Assembly (NCBI GenBank): GCA_016180235.1
Contig: JACPBQ010000004.1
Coordinates: forward strand, 98,940 to 155,024
Direction: 5' to 3'
DNA length: 56,085 nucleotides
Source: Candidatus Woesearchaeota archaeon
GTDB taxonomy: Archaea; Nanobdellota; Nanobdellia; Woesearchaeales; GW2011-AR4
Shown: one piece after another, positions 20,701 to 26,674 of the stretch
Layout: each line of letters starts with the position of its first letter
Numbering within the stretch: the first letter of the stretch is position 1
The notes under the pieces: generated by a model
Seen by the model: the letters and a program-made list of their open reading frames with translations, nothing else
What the model was told of the DNA's origin: nothing
Databases searched by the model: none
Translations under genes and position numbers: made by a program

Positions 20701-23700
20701 AGACTTCAACGGGACATTTGACATAAATACTTCCGGATGGGCAGTAGGCGAGGTAAATATAACAGTTTACGCGAATGACTCTGCAGGAAACTTGATTTCA
20801 GCCTACTACAGGTTCAATATTACCGATGTAAGGCCGGTAGTCCAGTATAATGTTCCGGCAGCAAACCAGAAGATAGGTGGAACTATAAGGGTCAATGTAA
20901 CAGGAACCTCTGATTTAGATGACGCACCTTTTGTCAATTTCACCTATGATGGCGCAGCGCAAAATTTCACAATGACACAGGCAGGCACAGACTATTACTA
21001 TGACTTCGACACTACAACCGTCTCAGACGGCCTGCTGAAATTGAGCGTATACGGTAACGACACAAGCGGAAGAGTTGTGAGGGAGGACAGATACTCAACC
21101 ATAGACAATACAGGCCCGGCAATAAGGCTGGACAGCCCATTAAATGACACATGGAAGAACTCGAGCGTGAAATTCCTCTTTACACCGAATGATGCGAGCG
21201 GCATAACAACATGCTCATTGGTTATAAACGGCACCACAAACCGCAGCACAGTATCCATACTAAACGGGCTGAGCAACAACTTCAGCAATATCGAATTCGG
21301 GGAGGGAATATTCACCTGGACCATAAACTGCACAGATGAGGTCTCAAACACAGGCACAAATGCATCCGGAAGGGCTGTAAAGATAGACACTATAAGGCCG
21401 GTAATAACTCTTATAGACCCGCCTAATGGAAGCTCAATAAGGGCAAACAAGACCATTAATTTCACTGTAACAGACACAGGTGCAGGCGTAGGGAATGTGA
21501 CATGGAGCAACAATTACCTTCTTGATGTAACAAGCCTAATAGACGCGTATGCAATAAACACGAGCGAATTCCCTGAAGGAAAGACCAATGTAAGCATAAG
21601 GGCAAATGACAGCGCCGGCAATATAGAGAGGATGCTGCTTGAGTTTATCATTGACTTTACTCCGCCAATCGCGGAGTTCAACAGGCCAGGGGCAAACGAG
21701 ATTGTGAGGGGAATATTCAGGGTCAATATAACTGCGACAGACGCATTAAGCAATGTCTCCGGGTTAACTTTTGCGTTCAACGGCAGCAGCAATTTCACAA
21801 TGAACAGGACTTCTCCTGAGATAACATCGGATTACTTCTTTGACTGGAACACCACAAATACAACAGACAAGCAGTATATAATGAAGATTTACGGGAATGA
21901 CACGGCAAACAACGTCAAATTTGAGAACAGATTTGCTATAGTTGACAATACTGCGCCTGCAATAAAGATAAACAGCCCGGCAAACAATTCCTACAGCAAT
22001 ACTGCCTCAAACAGCTTCCAGTTTATCCCGTATGAGCTAAATGAGCTTGGCAGCTGCACTCTTTTCATCAACGGCACCGTAAATGCCACAACCACGAGCC
22101 TTGACAGGAATATGACAAATACCATAACCGCAACACTGGGGGATGGCGTCTACAGGTGGACAGTAAGCTGCAATGACACTGCCGTGGACACTTTTGGCAT
22201 ACATAATACCGGAAGCAATGACACAAATTTCACAATCACCGTAGATACAGCATTTCCAACAGTTAACGCCACCATCAATAACACTTCTCCTAAAATTAAC
22301 GAAGTTATAAACATAAGCGCAAACATAACAGATGAGACCGGGCTTTCAAGCGCAAACATAACAATAAACTTCTCAACAGGAAGAGTGTATATGAATTATA
22401 CTTTATCCGGCACTTCCCAAACAATAAGCAATGCAACAAGAATAACAGACTCAAGAGGCCATGTATTGAATATAACTGTTTATGCGACTGATACAAGCAA
22501 TAATGTAAAGCAGAACTCAACACTTATAACAGTTGCGGATACTTTAGGCTTCATAAGAATTGGGCTTAATTCCTCAACGATAAGGGCAAATGACATAGTA
22601 AATGTCTCAGGAAACATAACAGAGGAAGACGCAGATGTCTCATTTGGCATGGCTGCCAATAACCAGACCGGAGCAATGGTAAACACCACTTTTGCAGGGT
22701 CTGGTACAAGGTTTAACTTTTCAAATGCTGTTACTGTAACCCTGAAAAGGAATAATGTGATAAATTTTACTGTATTTTACAATGATACCAGCGGAACAAC
22801 AATACAAAACTCAACTTTGCTTACAGTTGCAGATACCGCTCCAACATTTGAGCTAGCGAATAACAACACAAATGCAAAAATGGATGAGGTTGTGCAGCTA
22901 TCGGCTATGGTGAATGATTCTGACACTTTGAGCATGGTTATTGCTTCATGGAACGGGACAAATGGGGTTTGGATCAATATAAGCAACACTACATCGCTTT
23001 CTGCTGGAATCAATTATAGCGTAAACAGGAGCGTTGGATTGATAAGGGGCGATGTCATTGGATGGCTGTTCTATGCAAATGACAGCGTTGTAAACGCATT
23101 TACTGCATCTTCCACCAACACGTTTGTTGTTGCTGATACTGCAACTATATTTACTTTAGCAAACAATAATACAAATGCAAAAATGGATGAGGTTGTGCAG
23201 CTATCGGCTTTAGTTCAGGATAATGATGCTGTAAGCATGGTTATTGCTTCATGGAACGGGACAAATGGAGCTTGGAGAAATATAAGCAATAGCACATCAT
23301 TATCCACAAATATAAATTACTCAGTTAATGCGAGCGTTGGCTTGGTAAGAGGAAATGTCATTGGATGGCTGTTTTATTCCAATGACAGCGCTGTGAGCAC
23401 ATTTAATGCTTCGGCAATTAATACTTTCGTGGTTGGTGATACCGCTCCAACATTTGAGCTAGCGAATAACAACACAAATGCAAAAATAAATGAGGTTGTG
23501 CAATTGTCTTCCATGACTAATGACAGCGATGCATTGAGCATGGTTATAGCCTCTTGGAATGGCAGTTCTACAGGAGCATGGATTAATGTAAGCAATACAA
23601 CCTCAAGTTCAACAGGAATAAATTATACTGTTAATTTTTCAGTTGGATTGGCAAGAGGCCAGGTTGTTGGCTGGCTATTTTATTCCAATGACAGCGTTGT

Positions 23701-24913
23701 AAACATCTTCAATTCGTCAATTATAAACACATTTACAGTAGCCAATACAGCGCCAAATGCAAGCAATATAGCCAATGAAACAATAATAACCACGGGAACG
23801 AACCTTACCTTAAACTTCTCATCGGCATCTGATGCTGATTCGGATACAATATACTACCTTATATTTTATAATTCAAGCAGTGATGCGATACTGCTAACTA
23901 ATCTTACAGCACAAAGGAGCTTTACCACTAACCTAACAGCCAATGCTAATTACAGCATTTTCATAAACACCACAGATTATTTTAGTGCTCCTATAATGGG
24001 CAGTTTATTTAATTTTGAGTTTAATGCCACAATCACAACACCACCAATATCGGAAGAACCAAGCGGAGGAGGTGATACCGGCGGAGGCGGCGGTGGAGGG
24101 GGCGGAGGAGCCGCAGGCGGAGGCGGCGGAGGCGCTATAATAAGCCAGGAGGAAGATTTCAGCGTCAGCCCAGGCAGCATCAAGACAAAACTTGTATTGG
24201 GAGAAAGCAGCGAACAAACACTTACAATAACAAATACAGGTGATGCTGACCTTACTGTCTTGCTGTCTGTGGACGGTGTCAGAGATTACCTGTTCCTGTC
24301 AGACAGTTCATTGAGCCTTGATGCCGGACAGTCTGCTGATGTCACCATAAATTTCATAGGAAAGAAGGTGGGAAGCTTCACAGGAAGGATACTTGCAAGG
24401 GCAGATGGCATCGAGAAGGAGATTCCGGTCATAATAGAATCCATATCAGAGAAAGTATTGTTTGATGCGAAGCTCGACATACCCACAGCTTACGCTGTTG
24501 TAAGCCCCGGAGGCACCTTAAAGAGCCAGATAACGCTTCTTAATGTGGGAGCTCCGGAAAAAGTGGATGTTGTTGTCACTTATCTGATCAAAGACTTAAG
24601 GGGAAATGTTGTTTACCAGGAAACAGAGACGTTTGCGGTTGAGAAGCAGGCATCTTTAGCAAAATCATTCAAAATTCCGGAAAGCCTCGAGGAAGGAAGC
24701 TATGTTGCAATAATGGAAGTAAGGTATGCTGACAGCTTTGCTGTTTCCTCGCAATTGTTCGAGGTAAAGGAGAAAAAGAGCATAACCGAGCAGATAGTGG
24801 CAAAGAATACAGCTTTAACCATGGCCATGGCGCTTGTGCTCATAGTATTTGTCATTGTTATGCTGTCCAGGCTCATTCCAAAGAAAAAAGCAAATGACAA
24901 GAGAAGAAAATAA
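8762..24913 (+). CDS. giant multidomain adhesin-like surface protein (5,383 residues)
   Basis: A membrane-anchored extracellular protein with a signal-anchor (residues about 14-35) and many N-glycosylation sequons. In order: acidic linker and cadherin-like repeats (about 215-620); a coiled coil (about 663-743); a discoidin (F5/8 type C)-like domain (about 1100-1250); four LamG-like jelly-roll domains (about 1660-1820, 1960-2170, 2476-2690, 2760-2993; pattern I-D-E-[LV]-x-x-W-[NK]-R); a hydrophobic hairpin (about 3280-3335); many Ig-like modules; three 101-residue repeats (about 4690-4992); a poly-Gly hinge (about 5100-5126); a CARDB/Ig-like domain; a C-terminal membrane helix (about 5350-5372) and a basic tail. 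The Met at 8762 gives the signal-anchor and overlaps the HTH gene. LamG and discoidin domains bind glycans, so a role in contact with a host or neighbour cell is likely but inferred. Confidence 0.9.
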   Translation: MAKIPIFHREVEHKILLEALAVFSIFALLLAGVYVMEPAITGFATVTKHLNYTDVLSLEFNESGEYSWNIQNIGDLKSIKIDGSKNKQGNAKVYIENNGIKYLVFDSSQLVKKSGGIFGITGFAVLEIDEISAEVDGTLTQEQEDLLNLLISDINDTRNDVEIEIEAEEGEVQTDAVGVTSQQNELVNDLSSLLENAAEKIKIKVEAEFEKEEEGDDEEPEEEQNNAPIWNSDIDSFDVNSTTAINLNEHYYDADNDTLTYSSSSVENVSITINDGIIALAPDDEIDDTKPVTFAAYDGINITYKTVSLVIYTIKDIPINETNETTINETTSNETAEKIINISLEYGDDESYDADNDGIEELNGVIDFKTANTEFSWEADKDKLCTRYEVSSLDNEESTFLCYGSGNCCAFVELASSREPWNDSLYLTYGGYGSTFDNIVYAQVLHVDYNLSLENPYTDIAYSSWANLSAGFEKDLIEFENVCVDTCLVSGFNSSSYKIIVEIENTTLKIDNIDYSIEQRITNDNPALIKNIDNISLVENTNYTLDLSGYFLDNDNDTLVYSNFETANISIRFENNLAYIIPDIGFIGNRFTYITANDSYGSVASNIFKIEVNASGTPRVQLGKPVRWKETILINATNETVKLSIPKAASNITLIGSLNETARTIQDNEIKVIDKGKNKTKDIFEKGKELDKVKRKISILEEARNDEAEKVVIEDEEVRKEEIDSKISELESDETELENELAGTSLIAGAVVAEVITEEIPSNETIIEINETIDSVTIEYITEPPYAIEKGINDNLKQIKIISETGYTDVLAFTDIKESNKDAIKLYWVKDTGKEELADIDYLDTNLDGLIDRLEWVIPHLSNQTFEVSIDILNIQSYPTVGGNWTVRFNTTGVGNLTILGSNGTTYSELYNDNEATIDDLVPLALLCNDYEYYDRNNLINNFNFYIILKNNSKVDLADTIGKSLNISGIYVEDYSCNGTGYWTSQVLTEGVHTQQFNFSGQIAYANNFASVVGTTSNLSNKFVDDDSTDFEQGNLSNNTITGTPYFLKLQQKDSLSYQTLVNGAADEFEDQTGTSADNSTGETYDATSDYYTSSPGTGTYASTDEVPDMTSATAPSGEVTSSTAGRCGEGFCNWNMFDDDPDVFFGATTPTLPVWVQYQFPSAKIIGRYTLTSRTGAAEQMASAWDFSGSNDGSTWTNLDTQSGITSWTGGDKKTFTTASTGSFTYYRINVSAMQASTSLSIAEMEMLNFTPDSPNNMSLVSNIFPASSQPDSATIDIWEEDIDAVTLNTDLKAYVSRDAGTTWSQATLAANRNENVTTGRLLRGTADLSSQPSGTSMKWNLTVNNSKELRIHGVGLTWGENGINMSVALDFATATTYYKSGNFTSRAFDANKTVNWTYISWQNLTPVKTNLTLYTRTSADNATWSAWRQHGTSPSPINSNNRYIQYKAVLNTSDTSVTPLLLNATLNYSVISNLSIWDDTDTLVRVVTQPIAFYANFTDFVNTINGSGINCSITFNDTGTFIAPVNMSFDPSNGLYSYNHSSANPGTFIANVTCDATVLGYNLVQVLEQYTVYPSLNITVNLNVTLTTASQPIAVSGHINLSNGTNVSNNVIRVFLNESELLNPHNVTDDSDTDFNKGVLNTTKVFGSGGSANISLLESHAVVFDGANDFLTRGADLTGNADGKLGTVSVWVKFNNVNGVYQRIYDSQGTISNIQMDTDNTIRFYFGSGTIQAFSATKYNNNSGWIHILASWNLNVPVFNLYINDVDDEAAGSTETNANIDYTRIEHTIGAADEGTPKLDGSLSQLYMNFAEYLNISNESNRRKFIDENGNPVDLGWNGSLPTGTAPIIFLNGTSDSFITNKGSGGGFIDNGTLTNSTDKYFAKNGTGRKGNFTSQAFDSGNLVNWTYISWEQEAPYQKEIGRATGDNNDATLEDPYINTSGLVLLMHFNNESVFSENTTLAYDFSADANSGKTEINNGTIYNGAYSNITDRKFGNASINLDGSDDQVNISNEGYYDTLSNFTVSAWVLTHKTGAQVIATKSSVNNGNGWELRLSGTNGFFSGMFTSSGNQVTNTPASPVLSTNRWYHVAAVYDETSKTIKNYLDGADYGTTGSEEGTFTGITENDAQISIGRRPDGSYWDGLIDELAIWNRSLSADEILKLYKRGALELNISTRTSDDNVTYSEWSPVYSNETLSYISQNTTARYLQYKAIFSTQDASYTPILNNITINYTGLFTDSFGNYNFTFNAPAATGAYAIKVNSTWDSTIPGENSQTLTVVSVPVIQNIYTIPTYPRKDENVTFYVNVSDEDSNILSVNFTVLHPNGSLVYNYTNGSNNGNDQNWNVTFNVSQYGTYRWNVSVYDGSGFVVNSTAQTIILMELTAALNDTAVLSATQDAVYVSGHINLSNGTNVSNNLVNVYQNGGLLSTNITEFYHNKTDDSDSDFNRSTDKNATSVRGTGGAANVTLADWDYDPDGNLSANLTAYWKLDETSSNRTDYKGSNNLRDINTVTSNPGVRENAAQFTASNSEFLNTSDNADLSTGDIDFTIAAWVYADSFSASGRSIASKGDENSQQEWNLRLDGADKPTFAISSTGGTETASVAWADALTAGRWYFIVAWHDSAGNTINLDVNNNGAVSAASGTGPSDRAGAFVIGKTDGFAVWDGRIDEVGFWKRILTQKERSILYNGTNVSSYPYVSGNTFKPYKGNFTSQALDAGGVGNWTYISWSQEAPYGKEIGRANLDNNNAPKDSGHINTSKLILLMHFNNETGENNSRFKDYSVEVNTEMAGNKPNNGTCDPAKNTCPVYNSSIRKLGDYSVTFNGKNGVRINISNSTNISGSTVNTVALWFYPRDYAANALVGQNLFSSRVTSGAGVPGGGLGIQIDWMNSNSQGTSCWIGTSGWANANYAAANTELNEWHHLVCVYDGSRITMYIDGTNVSSAAQSGGLATGFYTTWMASNAIDESPFNGSIDEVAMWNRSLSTNEVLKLYKRGVLRLNISTRTSNDNAIWSEWTPYDNETSPITRNQSARYLQYLAKFNTTDGKYTPVLHNITINYTGLFTDSYGNYNFTFNAPAATGAYAIKVNATWADTIPGENTVNLEVVTLPTNIIINASPLIQGFGQNVTLTANVTDNAAQVDNVLVEVKANGITTLNFSMALQADELWKYNFTDFTNGTYAFRVYTNSSGLFTNSSNKTFDMFVNLTIQVRTVNDNYGSNEFVNLTDPPGLEEDLGYNSQNNNIGLAIDNQNNNYQLKDNVAADKIIQKTAEASIAEKIKPVKNSYYSLLLILLVSVLLNVSIIGINIANKGSINLPLLILINLLLLVPIVYAFSGSGNDYTVGIANTPYVSVHDANASGYNISFQLNEEAYGRDNASRINATLGQIYISAGVPVQPTSTGFDGSTTDFSGQPNLQSVCNAVFENTSAGKIEYISCLNAEGMDISSNIFIRKNYAEVKARNLHSTFNRSANITLTGLDNLGYPKILKDNAECTDCSVLSWDSDTGVVKFNVSSFSIYNATEANQSKIQNNGTTNATVYLLIKVQFYNKTSSVWVDNTVMVNDSSPRTLYSNGTLVKFDSLFNGRWNTSANASYGGGTYRVFAAATDENDIVLQNLDGDNISAVFNFTINFGNPRINFTAPTPTNNSRAIGNVHVINVSVVGGGSTAIDTCTLEINNGTIEVNNGSYAAQNLTMELIGSNCNVTINTLDGYNYTLKAYVNDTTGNQNSTENLTFRENTMPEIPTLLKPLNNSRISANSVVLNYTAQDNDTDSIIYNVYFDTNANPADLVYRGTSKTFVVDTGSTGTYFWKAQADDTYENSSNSTVFQFTKNTAPPTPFVITPNLTGIKLRGGQTYNISWDNSTSDADGDTVKINLLYSTDSGVTFPNGIASGRTNNGTYDWLVPSIDTDKARVQAVANDSVEFSSDASDNDFIIDSTPPVITLDNPVNGSGFTNGTFINLTITDLLSGVSNVSWNNGSFNAPNRTDFNGTFDINTSGWAVGEVNITVYANDSAGNLISAYYRFNITDVRPVVQYNVPAANQKIGGTIRVNVTGTSDLDDAPFVNFTYDGAAQNFTMTQAGTDYYYDFDTTTVSDGLLKLSVYGNDTSGRVVREDRYSTIDNTGPAIRLDSPLNDTWKNSSVKFLFTPNDASGITTCSLVINGTTNRSTVSILNGLSNNFSNIEFGEGIFTWTINCTDEVSNTGTNASGRAVKIDTIRPVITLIDPPNGSSIRANKTINFTVTDTGAGVGNVTWSNNYLLDVTSLIDAYAINTSEFPEGKTNVSIRANDSAGNIERMLLEFIIDFTPPIAEFNRPGANEIVRGIFRVNITATDALSNVSGLTFAFNGSSNFTMNRTSPEITSDYFFDWNTTNTTDKQYIMKIYGNDTANNVKFENRFAIVDNTAPAIKINSPANNSYSNTASNSFQFIPYELNELGSCTLFINGTVNATTTSLDRNMTNTITATLGDGVYRWTVSCNDTAVDTFGIHNTGSNDTNFTITVDTAFPTVNATINNTSPKINEVINISANITDETGLSSANITINFSTGRVYMNYTLSGTSQTISNATRITDSRGHVLNITVYATDTSNNVKQNSTLITVADTLGFIRIGLNSSTIRANDIVNVSGNITEEDADVSFGMAANNQTGAMVNTTFAGSGTRFNFSNAVTVTLKRNNVINFTVFYNDTSGTTIQNSTLLTVADTAPTFELANNNTNAKMDEVVQLSAMVNDSDTLSMVIASWNGTNGVWINISNTTSLSAGINYSVNRSVGLIRGDVIGWLFYANDSVVNAFTASSTNTFVVADTATIFTLANNNTNAKMDEVVQLSALVQDNDAVSMVIASWNGTNGAWRNISNSTSLSTNINYSVNASVGLVRGNVIGWLFYSNDSAVSTFNASAINTFVVGDTAPTFELANNNTNAKINEVVQLSSMTNDSDALSMVIASWNGSSTGAWINVSNTTSSSTGINYTVNFSVGLARGQVVGWLFYSNDSVVNIFNSSIINTFTVANTAPNASNIANETIITTGTNLTLNFSSASDADSDTIYYLIFYNSSSDAILLTNLTAQRSFTTNLTANANYSIFINTTDYFSAPIMGSLFNFEFNATITTPPISEEPSGGGDTGGGGGGGGGGAAGGGGGGAIISQEEDFSVSPGSIKTKLVLGESSEQTLTITNTGDADLTVLLSVDGVRDYLFLSDSSLSLDAGQSADVTINFIGKKVGSFTGRILARADGIEKEIPVIIESISEKVLFDAKLDIPTAYAVVSPGGTLKSQITLLNVGAPEKVDVVVTYLIKDLRGNVVYQETETFAVEKQASLAKSFKIPESLEEGSYVAIMEVRYADSFAVSSQLFEVKEKKSITEQIVAKNTALTMAMALVLIVFVIVMLSRLIPKKKANDKRRK
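15485..18003 (+). repeat. 50-bp exact direct repeat between LamG units
   Basis: Bases 15485-15534 and 17954-18003 look identical over 50 bp (beginning GGCAACTATAACTTTACG) inside otherwise diverged coding sequence following LamG units 2 and 4. This points to recent duplication or gene conversion within the adhesin gene; about 2.5 kb separate the copies. Confidence 0.8.
22832..23740 (+). repeat. three tandem 303-bp units (101 residues each)
   Basis: Units start at 22832, 23135 and 23438, exactly 303 bases apart. Each encodes D-T-A, then N-N-N-T-N-A-K, E-V-V-Q-L-S, S-M-V-I-A-S-W-N-G and G-W-L-F-Y-x-N-D-S. Blocks of 40 or more bases are identical between units 1 and 3, so expansion is recent. 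More diverged relatives precede them. Confidence 0.9.
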
Positions 24914-24920
24914 AAAGATT

Positions 24921-24955
24921 TAAATATACAGATGTAAATCTAAATATACAGATGT
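24921..24955 (+). repeat. 20-bp direct repeat across the wHTH-MNT promoter and start
   Basis: TAAATATACAGATGT occurs at 24921-24935 and 24941-24955. The first copy overlaps the TATA-like TTTAAATATA; the second contains the start codon at 24952. This is a plausible autoregulatory operator for the wHTH protein; a short promoter duplication is the alternative. Confidence 0.55.
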
Positions 24956-25497
24956 CAAAAAAAATAGATAATGGAAGAATATTAACGCTGTTTTTCAACG
25001 AGCCGCAGAGGGAATTTCATATAAGGGAAGCTGCAAAATTAACCGGAATAAATCCTATGACAGCCACAAAGTACCTCGAAGGGTTTGCAAAAGACGGCCT
25101 GCTGAGCAGGAAAAATGAAAGGGGCTTTGTGCTATATTCAGCCAATACGGAAGACAGGTTATTCAAAGAGGAAAAGAGGCACTATAACTTCATAAAAATA
25201 ATAAAATCCGGATTGATTGAACATCTGGAATATGAATTGAATCATCCTGAAAGCATCATCCTTTTTGGCTCTTTTGCAAAAGCTGAGAATATTCCTGGAA
25301 GCGACATAGATATTTTTATTCTGGGGGCGGCAAAAAAGCAGATTATACTGGACAAATTTGAAAATAGATTAGGGGCTAAAATACAGCTTTTTGTGCATTC
25401 AAAAAAAGAGCTTAATGAAATGAAAAAGAAAAGCAAAGAGCTCGTAAACAACATAATCAATGGAGCGAAGCTGTCAGGATTTATAGAGGTGGTTTAG
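24952..25497 (+). CDS. winged-helix DNA-binding protein fused to a minimal nucleotidyltransferase (MNT)
   Basis: The protein has 181 residues. Residues 1-65 form a winged helix-turn-helix (FHIREAAKLTGINPMTATKYL, wing around RKNERGFVLYS). Residues 90-181 form a nucleotidyltransferase fold with the signature GSFAKAENIPGSDIDIFI, giving GS and the DxD metal pair. MNT proteins paired with HEPN proteins form toxin-antitoxin modules in which MNT can AMPylate and inactivate the HEPN RNase. The start lies about 25 bases after a TATA-like box and no leader is apparent. Only a TAG separates it from the in-frame HEPN coding sequence. Confidence 0.85.
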   Translation: MSKKIDNGRILTLFFNEPQREFHIREAAKLTGINPMTATKYLEGFAKDGLLSRKNERGFVLYSANTEDRLFKEEKRHYNFIKIIKSGLIEHLEYELNHPESIILFGSFAKAENIPGSDIDIFILGAAKKQIILDKFENRLGAKIQLFVHSKKELNEMKKKSKELVNNIINGAKLSGFIEVV

Positions 25498-25923
25498 ATA
25501 AACTTCGATGATTTTATAAAAAGAGGCCAGGTTAAAAAAGGAGAAAAGGATATTCAGCTGGCAAGGGCATTGCTGTATGCTGCGAAACAGGATCTCGAAT
25601 TCCTGAGAAGCCTGGAAATAACGGATTTGTCTTCCAGAAAAATATTTTCCAATTACTATGATGTGCTAAGAGCCATAACAGAGGCGATTGCCGCTTTAGA
25701 TGGATATAAAGTATATTCTCATGAAGCCTTCACTTATTATTTTAAAGAGAACAAGAAAGAGGAGAATGCTGCATTGAAATTTGACAGGCTTAGGAAACTG
25801 CGCAATAATGTAAATTATTACGGAAAAACCATTTCAAAAGAAGAGTCAAAAGAACACAAAGAAGAGATTCTGAAGCTTGTTAAGGATTTAGAGCATAAAT
25901 ACCTTTTAATATTAAAAGAATGA
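25498..25923 (+). CDS. HEPN-domain protein, apparent ATA start
   Basis: HEPN proteins are all-alpha and often act as RNases or as MNT partners. The C-terminal signature RKLRNNVNYYGK is HEPN-like, but the histidine of the catalytic R-x4-6-H motif is replaced by Tyr/Asn, so RNase activity is doubtful. The reading frame with protein-like sequence (NFDDFIKRGQVKKGEKDIQLA) extends upstream of the first TTG (25570) to directly after the TAG of the MNT gene. The only codon in start position is ATA at 25498, preceded by GAGGTGG seven bases upstream. Either ATA initiates, an ATG mutated, or the UAG is read through, since the frames are the same. Its stop overlaps the next ATG (ATGA). Confidence 0.75.
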   Translation: MNFDDFIKRGQVKKGEKDIQLARALLYAAKQDLEFLRSLEITDLSSRKIFSNYYDVLRAITEAIAALDGYKVYSHEAFTYYFKENKKEENAALKFDRLRKLRNNVNYYGKTISKEESKEHKEEILKLVKDLEHKYLLILKE

Positions 25924-26297
25924 ATAAGCCAAAAAGAAAAAAATTGGTTTTAGTGGCTGCTGTTTCTATAGTTATTGTTATTTTAGTGGCTGCTGTTTTG
26001 CTTAAAATATCCAAGAAAGGGGGAATTGAGGTTGCGGAGCTTGAAATAAAAGAAATTACCGGCAATACTGTTGAGGAAAGGCTTGCGATGCATGCTGATA
26101 TAAGCAATGCAAAAATAACCAGGATAACAAATGCCAGCGATTTAAAGATGAGATACAGCGCAATATTCAAGGATGCAGAAGACGGAGACTATATTGCCGA
26201 GCTGCCGGACAGGCTATTGGTTTATGATTTTGAGCATGATGAGATTATAGCAGAATTTGGGATCCAGAGCATTGATTTGGGCGAGATAGGTGGTTGA
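25920..26297 (+). CDS. small membrane-anchored protein, third gene of the HEPN/MNT operon
   Basis: The protein has 125 residues: a basic N-terminus, one transmembrane helix (LVLVAAVSIVIVILVAAVLL) and an acidic extracellular domain of about 90 residues (ITRITNASDLKMRY, EDGDYIAELPDRLLVYDFEHDEIIAEF). The ATG overlaps the HEPN stop by four bases, so translation is probably coupled. I have no family name. Either a passenger gene or a membrane effector or sensor of the cassette is possible. Confidence 0.7.
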   Translation: MNKPKRKKLVLVAAVSIVIVILVAAVLLKISKKGGIEVAELEIKEITGNTVEERLAMHADISNAKITRITNASDLKMRYSAIFKDAEDGDYIAELPDRLLVYDFEHDEIIAEFGIQSIDLGEIGG

Positions 26298-26512
26298 GAA
26301 AAACTACTATTAATTTACTATTAATTTTTTAGCTATAAATCCATCATCAGTATACTATTATAATAATATTAAATTTTTTAATATAACTATTAATTTTTAT
26401 TTGATTAATTATAATTTACTACTATTAGCTTGAAATTTTTCCAAATATTTTCGAAATATTTATATATTAATATACAAATTAGTATACTAATTTTAATATT
26501 ATTTTACTACTA
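26298..26512 (+). promoter_or_regulatory. AT-rich regulatory spacer before the AbrB-like gene
   Basis: No gene is visible. The 11-bp unit ACTATTAATTT occurs in direct tandem at 26306-26316 and 26317-26327 and again at 26386-26396. A perfect 12-bp palindrome TTAGTATACTAA lies at 26479-26490, just after the TATA-like sequence around 26458-26468, and a related AGTATACT at 26349-26356. The ATG follows at 26513. These look like operator sites, possibly for the AbrB-like product itself. Confidence 0.45.
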
Positions 26513-26674
26513 ATGGTCAAGATAACATTCACAGGAAAGCAATATGTCGTAACTATCCCGAAAGACATGGTGGACTTGATGGGATGGGACAAGAGCACAG
26601 AGGTAATAATCTCAAAGTATCCTGACAAGGATTTTCTTTTTGTTGAGCAGATAAAAAAGAGAAAAAGCCAATGA
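26513..26674 (+). CDS. AbrB/SpoVT-type DNA-binding protein
   Basis: The protein has only 53 residues: MVKITFTGKQYVVTIPKDMV, then LMGWDKSTEVIISKYPDKD. This matches the swapped-hairpin AbrB fold (Q-Y-V-V-T-I-P-K, followed by G-W-x-K-x-x-x-V-I-I). Such proteins act as dimers or tetramers, as antitoxins or transition-state regulators. Its stop overlaps the ATG of the next gene (ATGA at 26671-26674), so it is co-translated with a surface protein rather than with a toxin gene. It probably autoregulates through the repeats upstream. Confidence 0.8.
   Translation: MVKITFTGKQYVVTIPKDMVDLMGWDKSTEVIISKYPDKDFLFVEQIKKRKSQ

Noticed and set aside
24048-24150. GGC/GGA-rich repeat as a possible CRISPR or microsatellite element
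   Set aside because: It encodes an in-frame poly-Gly hinge of the adhesin; there is no repeat-spacer structure. No CRISPR array was seen anywhere in the window.
8762-24913. Many antisense ORFs of 60-190 codons inside the giant gene
   Set aside because: They are shadows of a sequence rich in Asn, Thr and Ser codons, have no start signals and encode low-complexity sequence.
25495-25497. TAG as a pyrrolysine codon
   Set aside because: TAG ends several other unrelated genes in the window (for example at 42971, 45984 and 51713), so it is an ordinary stop here.
25570-25572. TTG at 25570 as the true HEPN start
   Set aside because: Protein-like in-frame sequence extends 24 codons upstream to a well-placed Shine-Dalgarno, and starting at 25570 would remove part of the first helix; not fully excluded.
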